This document shows, one piece after another, positions 39,333 to 50,909 of a stretch of 64,000 nucleotides of DNA (position 1 is its first letter; each line of letters begins with the position of its first letter). The stretch is from contig CALNVZ010003434.1 in assembly GCA_940671915.1 (NCBI GenBank), positions 633,373 to 697,372 on the forward strand. Reading direction: 5' to 3'. Both the position numbers and the translations under genes were made by a program. The DNA is from Paracentrotus lividus. Taxonomy: Eukaryota > Echinodermata > Echinoidea > Camarodonta > Echinidae. The notes below the pieces were generated by a model. That model ran no database searches and was not told the origin of the DNA. It saw nothing but the letters and a program-made list of their open reading frames with translations.

Positions 39333-41280
39333 TCTAACCTACACCGGGTCTGCACTCTTCTTCCTTTTGGAGAGGGTGAAGAGAGCAGGTTCAGGAGAGG
39401 GTGGTTCAAGTCCTCCCCTGGGTTAGATCCCGGATGAACAACCACCAGACCTTAACCAGGTCACTTAATTTAATAAACTTTACGAGTTATATTGCACTTT
39501 AACAAAAGAGAAATCTGACCACTGGAATTTTGAATGGGGCGGCAATACAAAATATTGGTTTAATTGTTCCAAATCTTTCATATGTATAATATATATAATA
39601 TGGTATTAAAACTAATACTTAAAACTAATAAAAGAAACGAGAACCCACACTCTCTCACTCTCTCTTTCTCTTATTCGACAAAGGGAACTAGGGAAAGGTT
39701 ATCTATATTAATGAGGATAAAGGGATGATGAAAGATTAAGTACTTACAGAGCTCTGCTCGTCCGAAAGGCAAATAGAAAAAAAATAGTCCTGTCCAAATT
39801 TGAAACGTCACAAAATAGGTTGAGGTGAAATCGGAAGAGTAGAGAATGCGGGTGGTTGTAGGCGAGGTCCAAGGCGAAGGCGGGCGATGTCGAAGAGCAG
39901 CAAAAGCTCTGAAGAAAGCTTCTCAACCAGCCAAGACTTCACGGGCTGGAAACAAGGGCAAAGCACAGCAGAAGGTGAAATCAGCAGCACCCCGTGTTGG
40001 CGGAAAGCGATGTCGAAGAGCAGTGATGAAGAACAGCAGGAGTAGAGATGGTGGTTGAAGTTGAAGGTGGATAGATCGGAATAATAATAGCGTAGAAATG
40101 GCGAGCAGGAACTGTTGAAGATAATTAGATGATGATACACGGGTAAAGGCGAAAAGTTATACAATGGAAATGGTACTGGTGTCGACCTCCAAGACGATAA
40201 ACTTCAATAAAATACAAATAATCAAAATGGTCCTGACGAAGATATATATCTTCTGAAAAGATGACTTAACAGGAAAGCAGTTCCACAAAATATATCTTTG
40301 GAAAAGGTGAAATACTGAAGATTGAATAGCGGGGCGAAGGAGTTCCTTTAAATTATTAACACTGGAAAAGTGAAGATGCAGAATGCAGAAAACAGTTCTT
40401 GGTGTAGATCGTTGAAATATTTAAAAAGAAGAATTATCCGATGTCGAAAAGAACAAGTCAGGAAAATGATTAAACTTAAAATGGTTGATAACAGAAGGAT
40501 CAGGAAGGGTGTTAATCGGGGAACTCCGCAAAAGCAACTCTCCCAAAACTCTCTCACAGCTAGGGTTTTATACCAAGGGCTATTCCCTTTTGTTTTACCT
40601 TATAATTATATCCCATAATACTAGGTTTGAAGCCGAGAAAAATATCTATTTATTTCTATTATAATAATATCCCATAATACTATATCTGGATGCATCCCTG
40701 TTTCCCGCCCAACTCCTCTCTTTCTGACCAGGTGTTAGGTTGTTTGTCCAAAGAATATACATTTGTTTGCCCTTAAATATCTCATAAACTTCCATCAACT
40801 TCAGCTTGGCAATTGAAAATATCTATATTCTTTCTTTATTTTGCATCTCTGCATTGGCCGAATGGCCCTTCACATCTTGCTGATACTTCTCCATTCACAC
40901 CTGAGCTAACTAACTTTTTGACAGCTTATAGGCCTGATATCGCCTAACTTTTTGACAGCTTATAGGTCTGATGTCGCCTTCTCTCTATATCCCTATACTA
41001 GTCCAACCCTTCGACCATGCTATTGCCATTCTTTTACTACCCCCCCAGTGCCCTGCAACTCGCCGTCCCTCTGTCTCCCTAGACCCCAATCACTCTCTAA
41101 ACTTAATACCCATTCTAATACAGTATTCCACCACGGTACTAGTAGTATTATGAAAAGTACACCAACCCCTTGCCAGTGGTATTCTAAAGTGACAAATATA
41201 CATTACAAACAAAGAAGTTTCCCTATTCACATATTATACTTAATCCCAGCTCTATACCTCCTATTCTATGCCTGCTACAT
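39333..41280 (-). mobile_element. 1.95-kb LTR-related element R, copy 2 (fossil)
   Basis: It has the same ends and length as 31984-33933. TATAT flanks it on both sides (ending ...GCATATAT before CTAACC, and GCTACA then TATATATT), a separate 5-bp target duplication showing an independent insertion. The few differences from copy 1 suggest both were placed within a short period. Confidence 0.68.
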
Positions 41281-41682
41281 ATATATTCGTAAATATACAA
41301 ATTTGTTGTACAAGCTCAATAGTAAAATATAGCTTCATAAACTGCAGCGCGGTTGTGAAGGTTACCATCGATAATCGGGTGGTTTTCGGGAGTTGAGGTC
41401 CCGCTGCCTTTTTGTTTGAAAGATGGGATTTTGGGATGACCCTTTTTATCCTTTCTCTCTCCTAGATGGTGGGAAAAGAGAGACAAAACTCCATTTTTGT
41501 TTTAAAAGGGAAGGCCTGGAAGCTAAGCAGTTAGTTAAAGAAGAAGAAGAGAATTCCTTGCCATCACCCTGGTCCTTTTATTTTGAGTGCTCATGTTTCT
41601 AATTATATTTTAACGTTCTCTGTATTGAAGATGTTTACAAGACTATATTTTAGATTTATTATACACTATATTCAAGATTGAC
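41281..41682. other. Intergenic DNA, no gene seen
   Basis: About 400 bp between the second R copy and the next satellite units. No coding or repeat feature is recognised. Confidence 0.4.
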
Positions 41683-41809
41683 ATGGTTTTCCCTGTGATT
41701 CTTTTTTTTTTAAAGTAGCCATTTCACAGTGTGTAATATGGCCCACCCTCATGGTATCACATGGTTTTCCCTTTACTCCTCTTTTTATAGTAGCTATTTC
41801 ACATGGTAT
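41683..41809. repeat. Two satellite units
   Basis: Diverged units with AAAGTAGCCATTTCACAGTG, ATGGCCCACC and TTTTATAGTAGCTATTTCAC. They connect to module T copy 2. Confidence 0.7.
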
Positions 41810-42007
41810 TATGGCTTTACTAGTCCACTAGATCTTACTGAAATCTGGATTCTAGGTGGTGGTACATGTAAAGGACTTACCTTAATCAATGCTTGACACT
41901 GCCTTAAAACTCATGCCTTTTGATACAATTTGAGCAAGCCATTGTATGCCACCAAGTATGTTAGAAGAAGATGACAAGATTTAGTTCTCGAATATGACCT
42001 CCAGACT
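41810..42007. repeat. Module T, copy 2
   Basis: It is homologous to 34583-34795 across the whole length, with small deletions. Order after satellite units is the same in both places, so satellite plus T were duplicated together. Confidence 0.65.
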
Positions 42008-42079
42008 ACGAAAAAAGGTTATTATTCTGTGACTATAAAAAAAGGGTTTGTCTAATTCTTTATTTGTGCTGATAACGCA

Positions 42080-42240
42080 AATGTCATGGGTTTCTAGTGT
42101 AAAATGAAGCAAGCTCTCAGCGTTAGGGAGAGAAGCAGGTAATAGAAGCACTAAGTAAGATCTATCTACGTCAAAAATTTCATTCATACGCAGGAATAGA
42201 CCACTTATTTCTTGCAGTAGAAGCGTATCCCTATATGCGA
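42080..42240 (-). pseudogene. Coding-like fragment, copy 2 (paralogue at 28175-28425)
   Basis: The minus-strand frame reads GIVIAYRDTLLLQEISGLFL, RMNEIFDVDRS and LLLPASLPNAESLLHFTLE, extending the match with copy 1 on the N-terminal side. The frame stays open for 111 codons. Conservative differences between the two copies suggest they descend from a real protein, still unidentified. No start or splice context could be established. Confidence 0.4.
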
Positions 42241-42299
42241 TCACAATCCCTTGTTGCTGTACTGCCATTAAAATAATAATGCAAAAGTACCAACAATAT

Positions 42300-43315
42300 T
42301 CTAGTAGCCATTTCACAGTGTGTAATGGCTCGCCCTCATGGTTGAAATGGTTTTCCCTTCATTTCTCTTAAACAGTAGCCATTTCACATATATTATGGTG
42401 CGTTTGTTCATATATTGCAGGGTTTTCCCTTTGACTCTTCTTTTTACTGTGGCCATTTCAGAGTGTTATATGGCTCACTTCCTTCATATATTGCAGGGTT
42501 ATCCCTATGTTCCACTTTTTACTGTGGCCATTTTAGTGTTTTATGGCTCGCCTTCTTCATATATTACAGGGTTATCCCTTTGCTCCACTTTTTACTGTGG
42601 CAATTTCAGAGTGTTATATGGCTCACTTCCTTCATATATTGCAGGGTTTTCCCTTCGCTCCACTTTTTACTGTGGCCATTTTACAGTGTGTTATGGCTCA
42701 CTTCCTTCATGTATTACAGGGTTTTCCCTTTGTTCCACTTTTTACTGTGGCCGTTTCACAGTTCCTTCATGTATTGCAGGGTTTTCCCTTTGCTCCACTT
42801 GTTACTGTGGCCATTTCACAGTGTGTTATGGCTCACCTTCTTCATATATTACAGGGTTTTCCCTTCGCTCCACTTTTTACTGTGGCCATTTCACAGTGTG
42901 TTATGGCTCACTCCCTTCATGTATTACAGGGTTTTCCCTTTGCTCCACTTTTTACTGTGGCCATTTCACAGTGTGTTATGGCTCACTCCCTTCATGTATT
43001 ACAGGGTTTTCCCTTTTTTCCACTTTTTACTGTGGCCGTTTCACAGTGTGTTATGGCTCACCTTCTTCATATATTACAGGGTTTTCCCTTTGCTCCACTT
43101 TTTACTGTGGCCGTTTCACAGTGTGTTATGGCTCACCTTCTTCATATATTACAGGGTTTTCCCTTTTTTCCACTTTTTACTGTGGTCATTTTAGAGTGTT
43201 ATATGGCTCACTTCCTTCTTGTATTGCAGGGTTTTCCCTTGGCTCCACTTTTTACAGTGTGTTATGGCTCACCATCTTATCTGGTATTCCTTGACTCTCC
43301 CTCTTTTTATAGTAA
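42300..43315. repeat. Satellite array, 13-14 units of mostly 75 bp
   Basis: Typical unit: GGTTTTCCCTTTGCTCCACT, TTTTACTGTGGCCATTTCAC, AGTGTGTTATGGCTCACTTC, CTTCATATATTACAG. The 75-bp period is a multiple of three, so all three forward frames stay open for 259-318 codons as 25-residue repeats (for example GFPFAPLFTVAISQCVMAH). Each unit ends TATTACAG, resembling a splice acceptor. Neighbouring units share variants, implying local homogenisation. I treat it as non-coding satellite DNA, not a gene. Confidence 0.88.
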
Positions 43316-44819
43316 CCAGTTTGCATTGGCTATTGCACAAGCATAGTAAAGAAAAAAAATGTGATATTTTAGAAACCCCTTGCCCCCCACTACCTCCATG
43401 TCATAAATATTCCCACCCCCCCCCCCCATCCCCCTCAAAAAAAAAAAAAACAATAATAATTATTTGCCACATTGATGTTCTTTCTTCTGAGCTGTATTTG
43501 AAGCTTGGGTTCTTTCTCTCTAGTCAGTCAAAAGTATTTTCCATAAGATTGATGTCTCAAAGCTGTGCAAATCCTTTCTGAATGTTGCGTGAATAACACA
43601 GGCAGCTGCACATTTTATCAATTTTAGACTATGGACATTTAACCATCTCATCGCCCACAAATTGCCCAACTGCAATTTGTATTTAACCATATTATAGTGT
43701 GAATGCTTAATGCTTCACGGGACTAAAAATTTGTGATGAACAACCGTTTCCAAAACATACACATCATGTAGCTACAATGGAAACTCATTATAACGAGGCC
43801 CTTGGGACCATGAAAATGACCTTGTTATATCAGGGTAAGGAAATGGAAGAATAATTGGGACCAGTAAAATTACCTACATGTCTTTTAGGAATCTTGTTAC
43901 AATCATTATGTTTAGGTTGAAATTGCTAATTTAATCTATTGTATAATTTTTAGTTATTTGAAGACATTTTATGTAAGAATGATATTTCTGCTGTTGATTG
44001 CCATTTTATAGTTAAAAGTGTGAAATGTATTCCATTAAAATTTGTAGTCCTCATTAGTACTCATGTTTTTCATGCAAGTTTTAAACGCAAGAAGTAAAAC
44101 AGCAAGTCCAAAATAAGGCCAGCAAAATATTTTTCAAAAGTACAATTTCTTTGGCAGTATAACAGCAAAATAAGTAAGTAAGACATTTGTACAGTGTCAG
44201 GTTTTATGATAAATCTTTATTTTGTTGGATGCTTAAAACATGATATTGGTACAGTGTCCTTTTGTTATAACTAGTAGGACCTCAAGATTTTGTTGAATGT
44301 AACAAGGCAATTCTAATGATTCCAATTTTAACATGTGCCTCCTGCTGTGTTATGTATTTAACAGGATTTTGTCATAAATACAATCGCCTTCCTTGAGAAA
44401 GTCTGTTAGCTTAATGGCAATCCGTACATATATTAACAGCCTTTCTGAGGTGAGGCAACAGAAATAAAATAGAAAAAGATATGCTCTGAGCAACAATAAA
44501 TTTGGAAAGTGTCACTTTATTATATCCATGTTACAAAAAGAAAAACAATTGTTGTTTTATTTAAAAGAACGATTGTATATTTCATTTCATATATTTACAT
44601 GCTTACTCTAGAATTGAATGAAATTGACAACTTAACAAGTAATAATTTCATATATTATTGTATTATTATGATGATGTTTCTGTGTACAAAGATGTGTCAA
44701 CATATTCTTGAAATAAAGTTTTCTTTCACATTTTTAAAAAGATTGTCTTGCTGATCGAGTAGTTACTTGAGAACTTAACGAGAACATTGAAGAAAAGGAG
44801 AAAGATCAGCACAAAAAAG
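43316..44819. other. Intergenic DNA, no gene seen
   Basis: AT-rich sequence with C- and A-runs near 43415-43450. Short open frames have no recognisable homology. Confidence 0.4.
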
Positions 44820-44975
44820 CATGAGAGATAGAGAGAAGGAGAGGGAGATTAGAGAAGGAGAGGGGATATAGTAAAGGAGGGGGGATAGAGTGAAGGAGAG
44901 GGGAGAGAGTGGAAGGGAGTGATAGATAGCGGGTGAGAGAGAGAGAGAGGAGGAGAAGAGAGAGAGAGAGAGAAA
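44820..44975. repeat. GA-rich purine tract
   Basis: Repeated GAGAGA, GGAGAGG and AAGGAG motifs on the plus strand for about 150 bp, immediately left of the foldback element at 44983. Confidence 0.85.
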
Positions 44976-44982
44976 ACAACAT

Positions 44983-45581
44983 TTAAAGTCCTAGACTGGA
45001 CCGACAAATGAAATAGCCAAAAACGAAAGCTAATATGCTATATAATACAACAATTCCAAATTAAGGCGTTTTTTATTGTCCATCTAGAAAGTATTTAATT
45101 AAAGATGACCGAACCTCAACCAGGCCACCCTCCCGAATACTTGTAAAATTACCCCTAATTTAAAAGTGCGAGTGATGACGTCAAAAAATGTTAATGGAAT
45201 GCTACAGCAGTCCTGCGGCTAGGCATGATTGCGTTTCGCCTTTAGAAAACACGTTTGTATTGCTATGTCAGGACAATAGACGCCCTGTGAGCTAGAATTC
45301 TATTGTTATGAAATGAAAGGGCAAAGTCAATCATGCCTGGCCACAGGACTGCTGTAGCATTCCATTAACTTTTTTTGACGTCATCACTCGCAACTTTTAA
45401 ATTAGGGGTAATTTTACAAGTATTCGGGAGGGGTGGCCTGGTTGAGGTTCGGTCATCTTTTTTAATCAAATACTTTCTAGATGGACAATAAAAACGCCTT
45501 AATTTGGAATTGTTGTATTATTTAGCATATTAGCTTTCGTTTTTGGCTATTTCATTTGTCGGTCCGGTCTGGGACTTTAAA
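44983..45581. mobile_element. 0.6-kb foldback DNA element
   Basis: The left end is TTAAAGTCCTAGACTGGACC and the right end GGTCCGGTCTGGGACTTTAA. The arms are inverted copies for about 240 bp, including GACGTCATCACTCGC near the centre and CTAGATGGACAATAAAAA. The centre is about 90 bp. Ends read TTTAAA, so the target duplication could be TTAA or the palindromic TTTAAA. The arms differ at some positions (for example an extra T in one poly-T run), so it is not newly inserted. No transposase is present. Confidence 0.8.
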
Positions 45582-45909
45582 GAGATTTTGGTTGGTAAGA
45601 GCATTGTAAAACAATATAACAGTTGCAAAACATACCTTCATTCAGTTTATCAGTCAAAATTTGTATGGATTATACCAAGAGCCATTCACTAGTAGTTTAT
45701 CAATATCGAAAGAGAAAATGGACACTTCATGAATCAGGGATGCCAGTTGGTTTTACCTACAGGGCCTGAAAAAAACAAACAAACATATTGAAACCCCATA
45801 CATGCTATACATGTACAAGCCTGAAATGGGAAGGTGCCAGGGCCTGAAATCAGGCAATAGCCTGAAAACTGGCATCCCTGAGTATTCATACTGCCATTTC
45901 TGTTTCATA
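45582..45909. other. Intergenic DNA with a short internal duplication
   Basis: CAGGGATGCCAGTT (45735) and AACTGGCATCCCTGAG (45867) form an inverted pair about 150 bp apart, enclosing repeats of GGGCCTGAAA. This may be another small foldback repeat. No coding region. Confidence 0.4.
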
Positions 45910-45913
45910 TTAA

Positions 45914-45998
45914 CCTGTTGGAGACGAGCTGATTTGGCTACAACACACATTTCCCATAGACCTCAGCCCGAATATATTTGGGCTCAGTCCCAAACGGG
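45914..45998. mobile_element. 85-bp TTAA-flanked mini-element
   Basis: TTAA (45910-45913) precedes CCTGTTGGAGACGAGC, and the right end reads GGCTCAGTCCCAAACGGG before TTAA (45999-46002). The tips match as CC(T/C)GTT(G/T)G(A/G)GAC. TTAA targeting and CCY tips are hallmarks of piggyBac-type elements. It is too short to encode anything. Confidence 0.55.
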
Positions 45999-46179
45999 TT
46001 AATGTTGTCCTGAGATAATCAGCAAAACATTGTAGACGATTGTGCCGTGTATACTGAATAAGATATGTTTTGTTTTACAATGTTTCCAAAAATCCATAAA
46101 TCTCTCTACAGGTATAAAATTGATCATAGTCTCTGAGTCTTTACAGCATGATCGACTATAATTGCACCATTACTATTTT

Positions 46180-46268
46180 GCTCTTTTTTTTTCTTTCTTC
46201 CTCCTTTTTACATATTTTTAATAACATTAACTGATTATCTTTGTAAATAAAGATTTGAACTTTGAATA
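46180..46268 (+). repeat. Possible retroposon tail
   Basis: GTAAATAAAGATTTGAACTT and TGAATA resemble the 3' ends of common non-LTR elements or SINEs of marine invertebrates. The body upstream is not recognisable. Confidence 0.25.
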
Positions 46269-46269
46269 T

Positions 46270-48674
46270 AAATTTTTTCTTCACCCAGAGGCAAATTACA
46301 TCACATTACAATTTTCTTTTGAAAAAGAATTTCTCTTTAAAAATGATAAGCATAAAGACTCCATACAATAGTGTTGCTAGGTGCCGAGGCAAAACTCACA
46401 GAAACTTATCTGCAACACTTCTTCTTTTTTTTTACTTTCAGAATCCTGAAAAAAAAATATATATTCATCGCCAAGAGAGCAACGACATTAAAGTGTTGCA
46501 CGTCAAACAGAATTATTTCAATAATATGAAAAGGCTGATTTAAAAGGTCATTTGGTTCGTTAGATACATGTATGAAATGGTTTCATTGTAACAACATATA
46601 ATACATGATGACATAGCTACAAACTTTGAACAGTAGTTTTGGAAATAATACAATTGAATCCACTTCTAATTTACCAAAAACATTAATGAGAACTAAAAGA
46701 TTTTGGAAATTGCCTGGGACGTCTACTTAAATATCTCATTCACAGCCTCTCTACAGAATATGGCATTTCATTCAGCCTACATTAAATTTGGGCAAAAAGA
46801 GGGGGAAAGGTTTTCCACAGAACATACAAAAGGAAGTTTGAAGTTTAGACGAAATAGCATCTAGTAATTCAAGATGGATGACCAGGAGTTTGATGTATGG
46901 TTCCCAAATTTAAAATCCTACGGGTGGGAGAACCTTGCAATATAAATGGACATGTAAATTACTCTTTTTTTTTGGTTTGTTTTTTGTTTTTGTTACAAGG
47001 GAAACTCCATTCTGAAGTTTAATTAGTTTTTATAAAGGCATTGCATTTAGAACAACATATCAGAGAAGGTCGTTTTGCTAGATTAAAAGGCATGGAACAT
47101 GATGTCATGATAGGAAAATTGCAAGTCAAGAGAAGAAGAAACGGACAACAGACAAGATGGATGGTGTGTCTACAAAAACAGATATGACATTGCAAGATTT
47201 GTGTCAAATTACAAAATAGAGAAAAACTTGGGAGAGGTTTTATCCATCCGGTCACCAAAGTTTGAGGACGACATGATGGTATCCAATATCACATCATCTC
47301 ACAATATTCAATCTATATTTTCACATATCCTATTCAACCAAATTGTTAACTTCAACAAATATCCCTCTACATTATATTAACATTTAAATGACGTTTTGAT
47401 AACAACTGAGTATCAACTGTAATTCTATGTTTGCATAAATGAATAGTATAAGTAAGAATGTTGAAACAAGTTTTTATCTAGAAACAAATTTGAAAATTAA
47501 CTATCAAGAAAATAATGATCATATGAGTAATCATTATTCCTAATAAAATACTTGATAACTTTCGTTGTTTTATTAATTTTCTCATAAATAATTAAACGTA
47601 ACTTTTGAACCACCTCTTCATAAAGAAAATGATGTTAATAACAAGTATCTTTCAACCACATCTGCCTTGAGATGTTTTACATACACATCTCTATCTCCAG
47701 TTCAGTATCAATAATAATCTAATATGCCCAGAACGAAAGACAATGCAGACAATTTCTCATATTATACATGTATGATGGTAGTATAAATAGATTCCTAATA
47801 ATTCATCTTAAAATTGCTATTAGAGACATTGGGCCATATGGATAAAGCAAGTAACTGCTTTCAGAAGAATTTTGCTTTATCTTTGTGATATTTTGTGTTG
47901 TTGTTATATATGATTTTGTTTATTTTATCATTTGGAAATAGAACAAATGAGTATTGAATTGATTTGAATTTATTTAAAAAGTATATGTATTTGTAGAATC
48001 CTAGTAAAAAAAAGTTACTTCTTTTATGCATACTGCCCATAATCTTTGTATTATATGCTTCATAAATCCAGAATATTATTGATGTCAATATTCCCGTCAG
48101 GCAGTGTCACATATTTACCACCATCAAAACTATTGTTGCATAAAAACACACGTGGGATCCCATTGTAAAGCATTGATAACTTTGAGTCTTTTACTTCCTT
48201 TATCATTCTCATCTAAAAAATTCTTACGAGACCAGTTGCCTCTCAGTAATACAGTACCGAAAGAGATTAACTCAAGATGGCTTGCAGTGAAGTGAGCTTA
48301 TCTCAATTCAAATAGTGTAAAATATGATACACTCAGGGATACAGTGTCCAAAATGATCATGGAAATTTGTGAATTACCCTGCTCTGGAAAACTGTAAGAG
48401 CTCTGGGTGCATGAGAAAAGTTATTTCATTTGACAGTTAAGGACACGCTGATGATGGTAGAGATGCATTCCAGTGAAGACGATGAGCTCTGTTTATCACA
48501 ATCATCTCAGAGGAGCCGAAGATCAGGATTTTGAAGAAAGATCAAAGTTAAAATCCATCATGAAGTAGTATGATATGGTTTTTATCTTAACTACATTAGT
48601 TCGGGCTCGATCGTCAGTAAAATTATATGACTCTCGGTTTCTGTGAAGATGTCTCTGCAGTAAGCGATCGTAGG
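46270..48674. other. Intergenic DNA, no gene seen
   Basis: AT-rich. No exon, repeat array or mobile-element end was recognised. Short frames on both strands look random. Confidence 0.4.
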
Positions 48675-48905
48675 GCATGGTCCATCTTATAGCTGACAAT
48701 GCAATTAGGAGCATTCAAGAAATGAGGTGGTTCAACCTACATTAGGGGAATCCCCTATGATGCAACCAAGTATAATTCAGGAGCATTTTAGAGTAGGGTG
48801 TGGTCAATCTTACAGTTGGGAAATCCCTGATGATGCAATTCAGGAGCATTCCAGAGAAAGGTGTGGTCCATCTTGCAGTTGGAAAATCTCCTATGATATG
48901 GTAGC
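48675..48905. repeat. Tandem array, about four units of 55-70 bp
   Basis: Units share TGTGGTCCATCTTGCAGTTG, GAAAATCTCCTATGATG, CAATTCAGGAGCATT and AGAGAAAGG with many substitutions. The left-most unit, read on the minus strand, places a splice-acceptor-like GCATTGTCAG before a frame containing MDHALRSLTAETSSQKPR. This is a weak candidate for the terminal SPNS exon. Confidence 0.6.
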
Positions 48906-50361
48906 AATCCCATCTTGGAGTTGTTTTGTGTTGGCTTTTATTCTTTCATCTGCAAGAGACACAAACAAATATGTAAAGAAGAAAAGATTAGTCACCCTTT
49001 AAAATGCTGTAACATCCAAAAGTCAAATAAAAAGTTCATGGGAAAGAAGATAGATGTAGGCCTTCAGATTTATTCAAAGCAGTACAAAGACATGCTACAT
49101 GTACATGTACGCTATTTCTCAGAAAAGAAGGGGGTTGGTAAGGAGCAAGTAATTATCCAGCCCCTGTTAACTTGGGAATAAAACTTGAAGAAATCCGATA
49201 CAGATCTACATGTGCATGTAAGTAAATATGATGTTCTTTTTATAAGAGAACACAAAATAAAGTAATATGTAAATTACAGAAGGATGAATAAAATGGATTT
49301 GAAGGGGTATGCAGTATATTGCGAGCACTTTTGTGCATGGATTAGCATGTGTACACGTGTAAAATGGCATTGCAATGTATTATTACCCCGTTAATAGGAT
49401 TCAATTATAGCATTAAGTGCACACTCTCCACTTCCTTGGGTGCATTTTAGCCAGTTCTAGGACAACTACACCCTAGAAACCTAGTAGGCAATGATCTCAT
49501 TTGATAAACTAAATAGACGGATGAGTAAAATAAATGTACTGAAAATAATTTGATAAGTTAGTATTTAATTAGACTAGATATGTTATGATGACGATGGCAT
49601 TAAAAAAATCTACACTGTATGAGGAAAATAAGTGCAACCATGTATTTATGTTTTTATCTTTGAGACAAAATTATGTTCTCCACCTGGATAATGTTATAAG
49701 CCAACACCCTGTCAACAAATCAAGGATCTGTCAACATTGCAATACAGTGTTTATCAAATGAATGATATGCACAAGCATGGAACAAATCATTTCAGTACTG
49801 AATCTCCTCAAGTGTACATGTACATGTATGTGGCATAACATGAAAACCTAAAGCTTTTCTCCTAAAATGTAAGCAGATATTAGATTTTATTTCATATAAT
49901 TTGCCCTTTTTAAATGCTTCAGTTTAGCTTTGAGGAATGAGCAATTGCGAGAGTATTATTTTTGTTAGTGGGAATTGGGTTTGGTGGTTTTTGTCTCTCG
50001 TGTAATTCATTATTTCTTATCATACAATGTACCCCAATTTCTTTTTAGTTTACAATTCACTTATGTTATAAAGAGCCTAAAAACTAAAATCCCATAGCAC
50101 ACATTTGTGTACATGTGTTACAATAAACAATTTTTTTCTATTTTTTTTAATTGTAACAATTGGCTTGTCCTGAGCACATCATTATAATGGGATTGGAATG
50201 TTCATTTGGTATACAATGTAGGTACATGTACTTTCATGTAGGTTCTATGTTTGTTTCTTTTCATACTTATGAGAAAATTTTTTTCTTCATATTTTTCCCT
50301 TTTCACAATAAAGTAGGTCAGTGCAGTATTGTGAGTGCTGCGATCTGAGTAATGAATAATA
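48906..50361. other. Intergenic DNA, no gene seen
   Basis: Several short runs of ACATGTACATGTA-type sequence and AT-rich DNA. No coding or repeat structure could be supported. Confidence 0.4.
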
Positions 50362-50909
50362 TTGGCCCGAATTCACAAAGGTGGTTTCAAAACCGTGGAC
50401 TGAAACCATGGATTATGTAGATTTTGTGTAATAGTTACGCTTAATTTTAGCACGGACATTGAGAAAGGTCCAATATGAATGTGCGATTTTGTCATAAAGC
50501 GCTAGATTTATGCCAGTTGCTATGGTTTTGACATATTGGCCCGAATTCACAAACGGGTTTAGTTAGTCCATGGTCTAAATCAATTGTTTAAACCACGGAT
50601 TTAGACCATGGTCTAAATTTTGGTATTCACAAACCACCTGATTTAGACCATGGACTAACTAAATCACGTTTGTGAATTCGGGCCAATGAGTCCACTGTTG
50701 AGTCAACAGTTAACATAAATTAATTTAAATAAACAGCAGACTTAACCATAGTGACGAGTGAAAATTTAGCACTCTGTGACAAAATCGCACATTCATATTG
50801 GACCTTTGTCACAGTACGCGCCAAATTAAGTGTAATTATTACACAAAATTTACATAATCCACGGTTTTAGTCCATGGTTTTGAAACCACCTTTGTAAATT
50901 TGGGTCAAT
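50362..50909. mobile_element. Nested palindromic MITEs (outer 0.55 kb, inner about 150 bp)
   Basis: The outer arms: GGCCCGAATTCACAAAGGTG with TTTCAAAACCGTGGA on the left; TCCACGG, CATGGTTTTGAAACCACC and TTTGTAAATTTGGGTCA on the right. Further in, CACATTCATATTGGACC at the right mirrors GGTCCAATATGAATGTG at the left. Inside, at about 50538-50684, is a complete copy of the element at 14320 (TTTAGTTAGTCCATGG, inverted on the other side). Both share the GGCCCGAATTCACAAA tip, so a related element inserted close to the loop of the older one. No coding sequence. Confidence 0.8.

Noticed and set aside
42300-43315. CRISPR array
   Set aside because: Units are head-to-tail repeats without unique spacers, in a eukaryotic genome with no associated cas genes.
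42338-43346. Three overlapping long open frames (259-318 codons) read as a repetitive membrane protein gene
   Set aside because: All three arise from a 75-bp tandem satellite whose period is a multiple of three. No start context, splice structure or family match supports coding.
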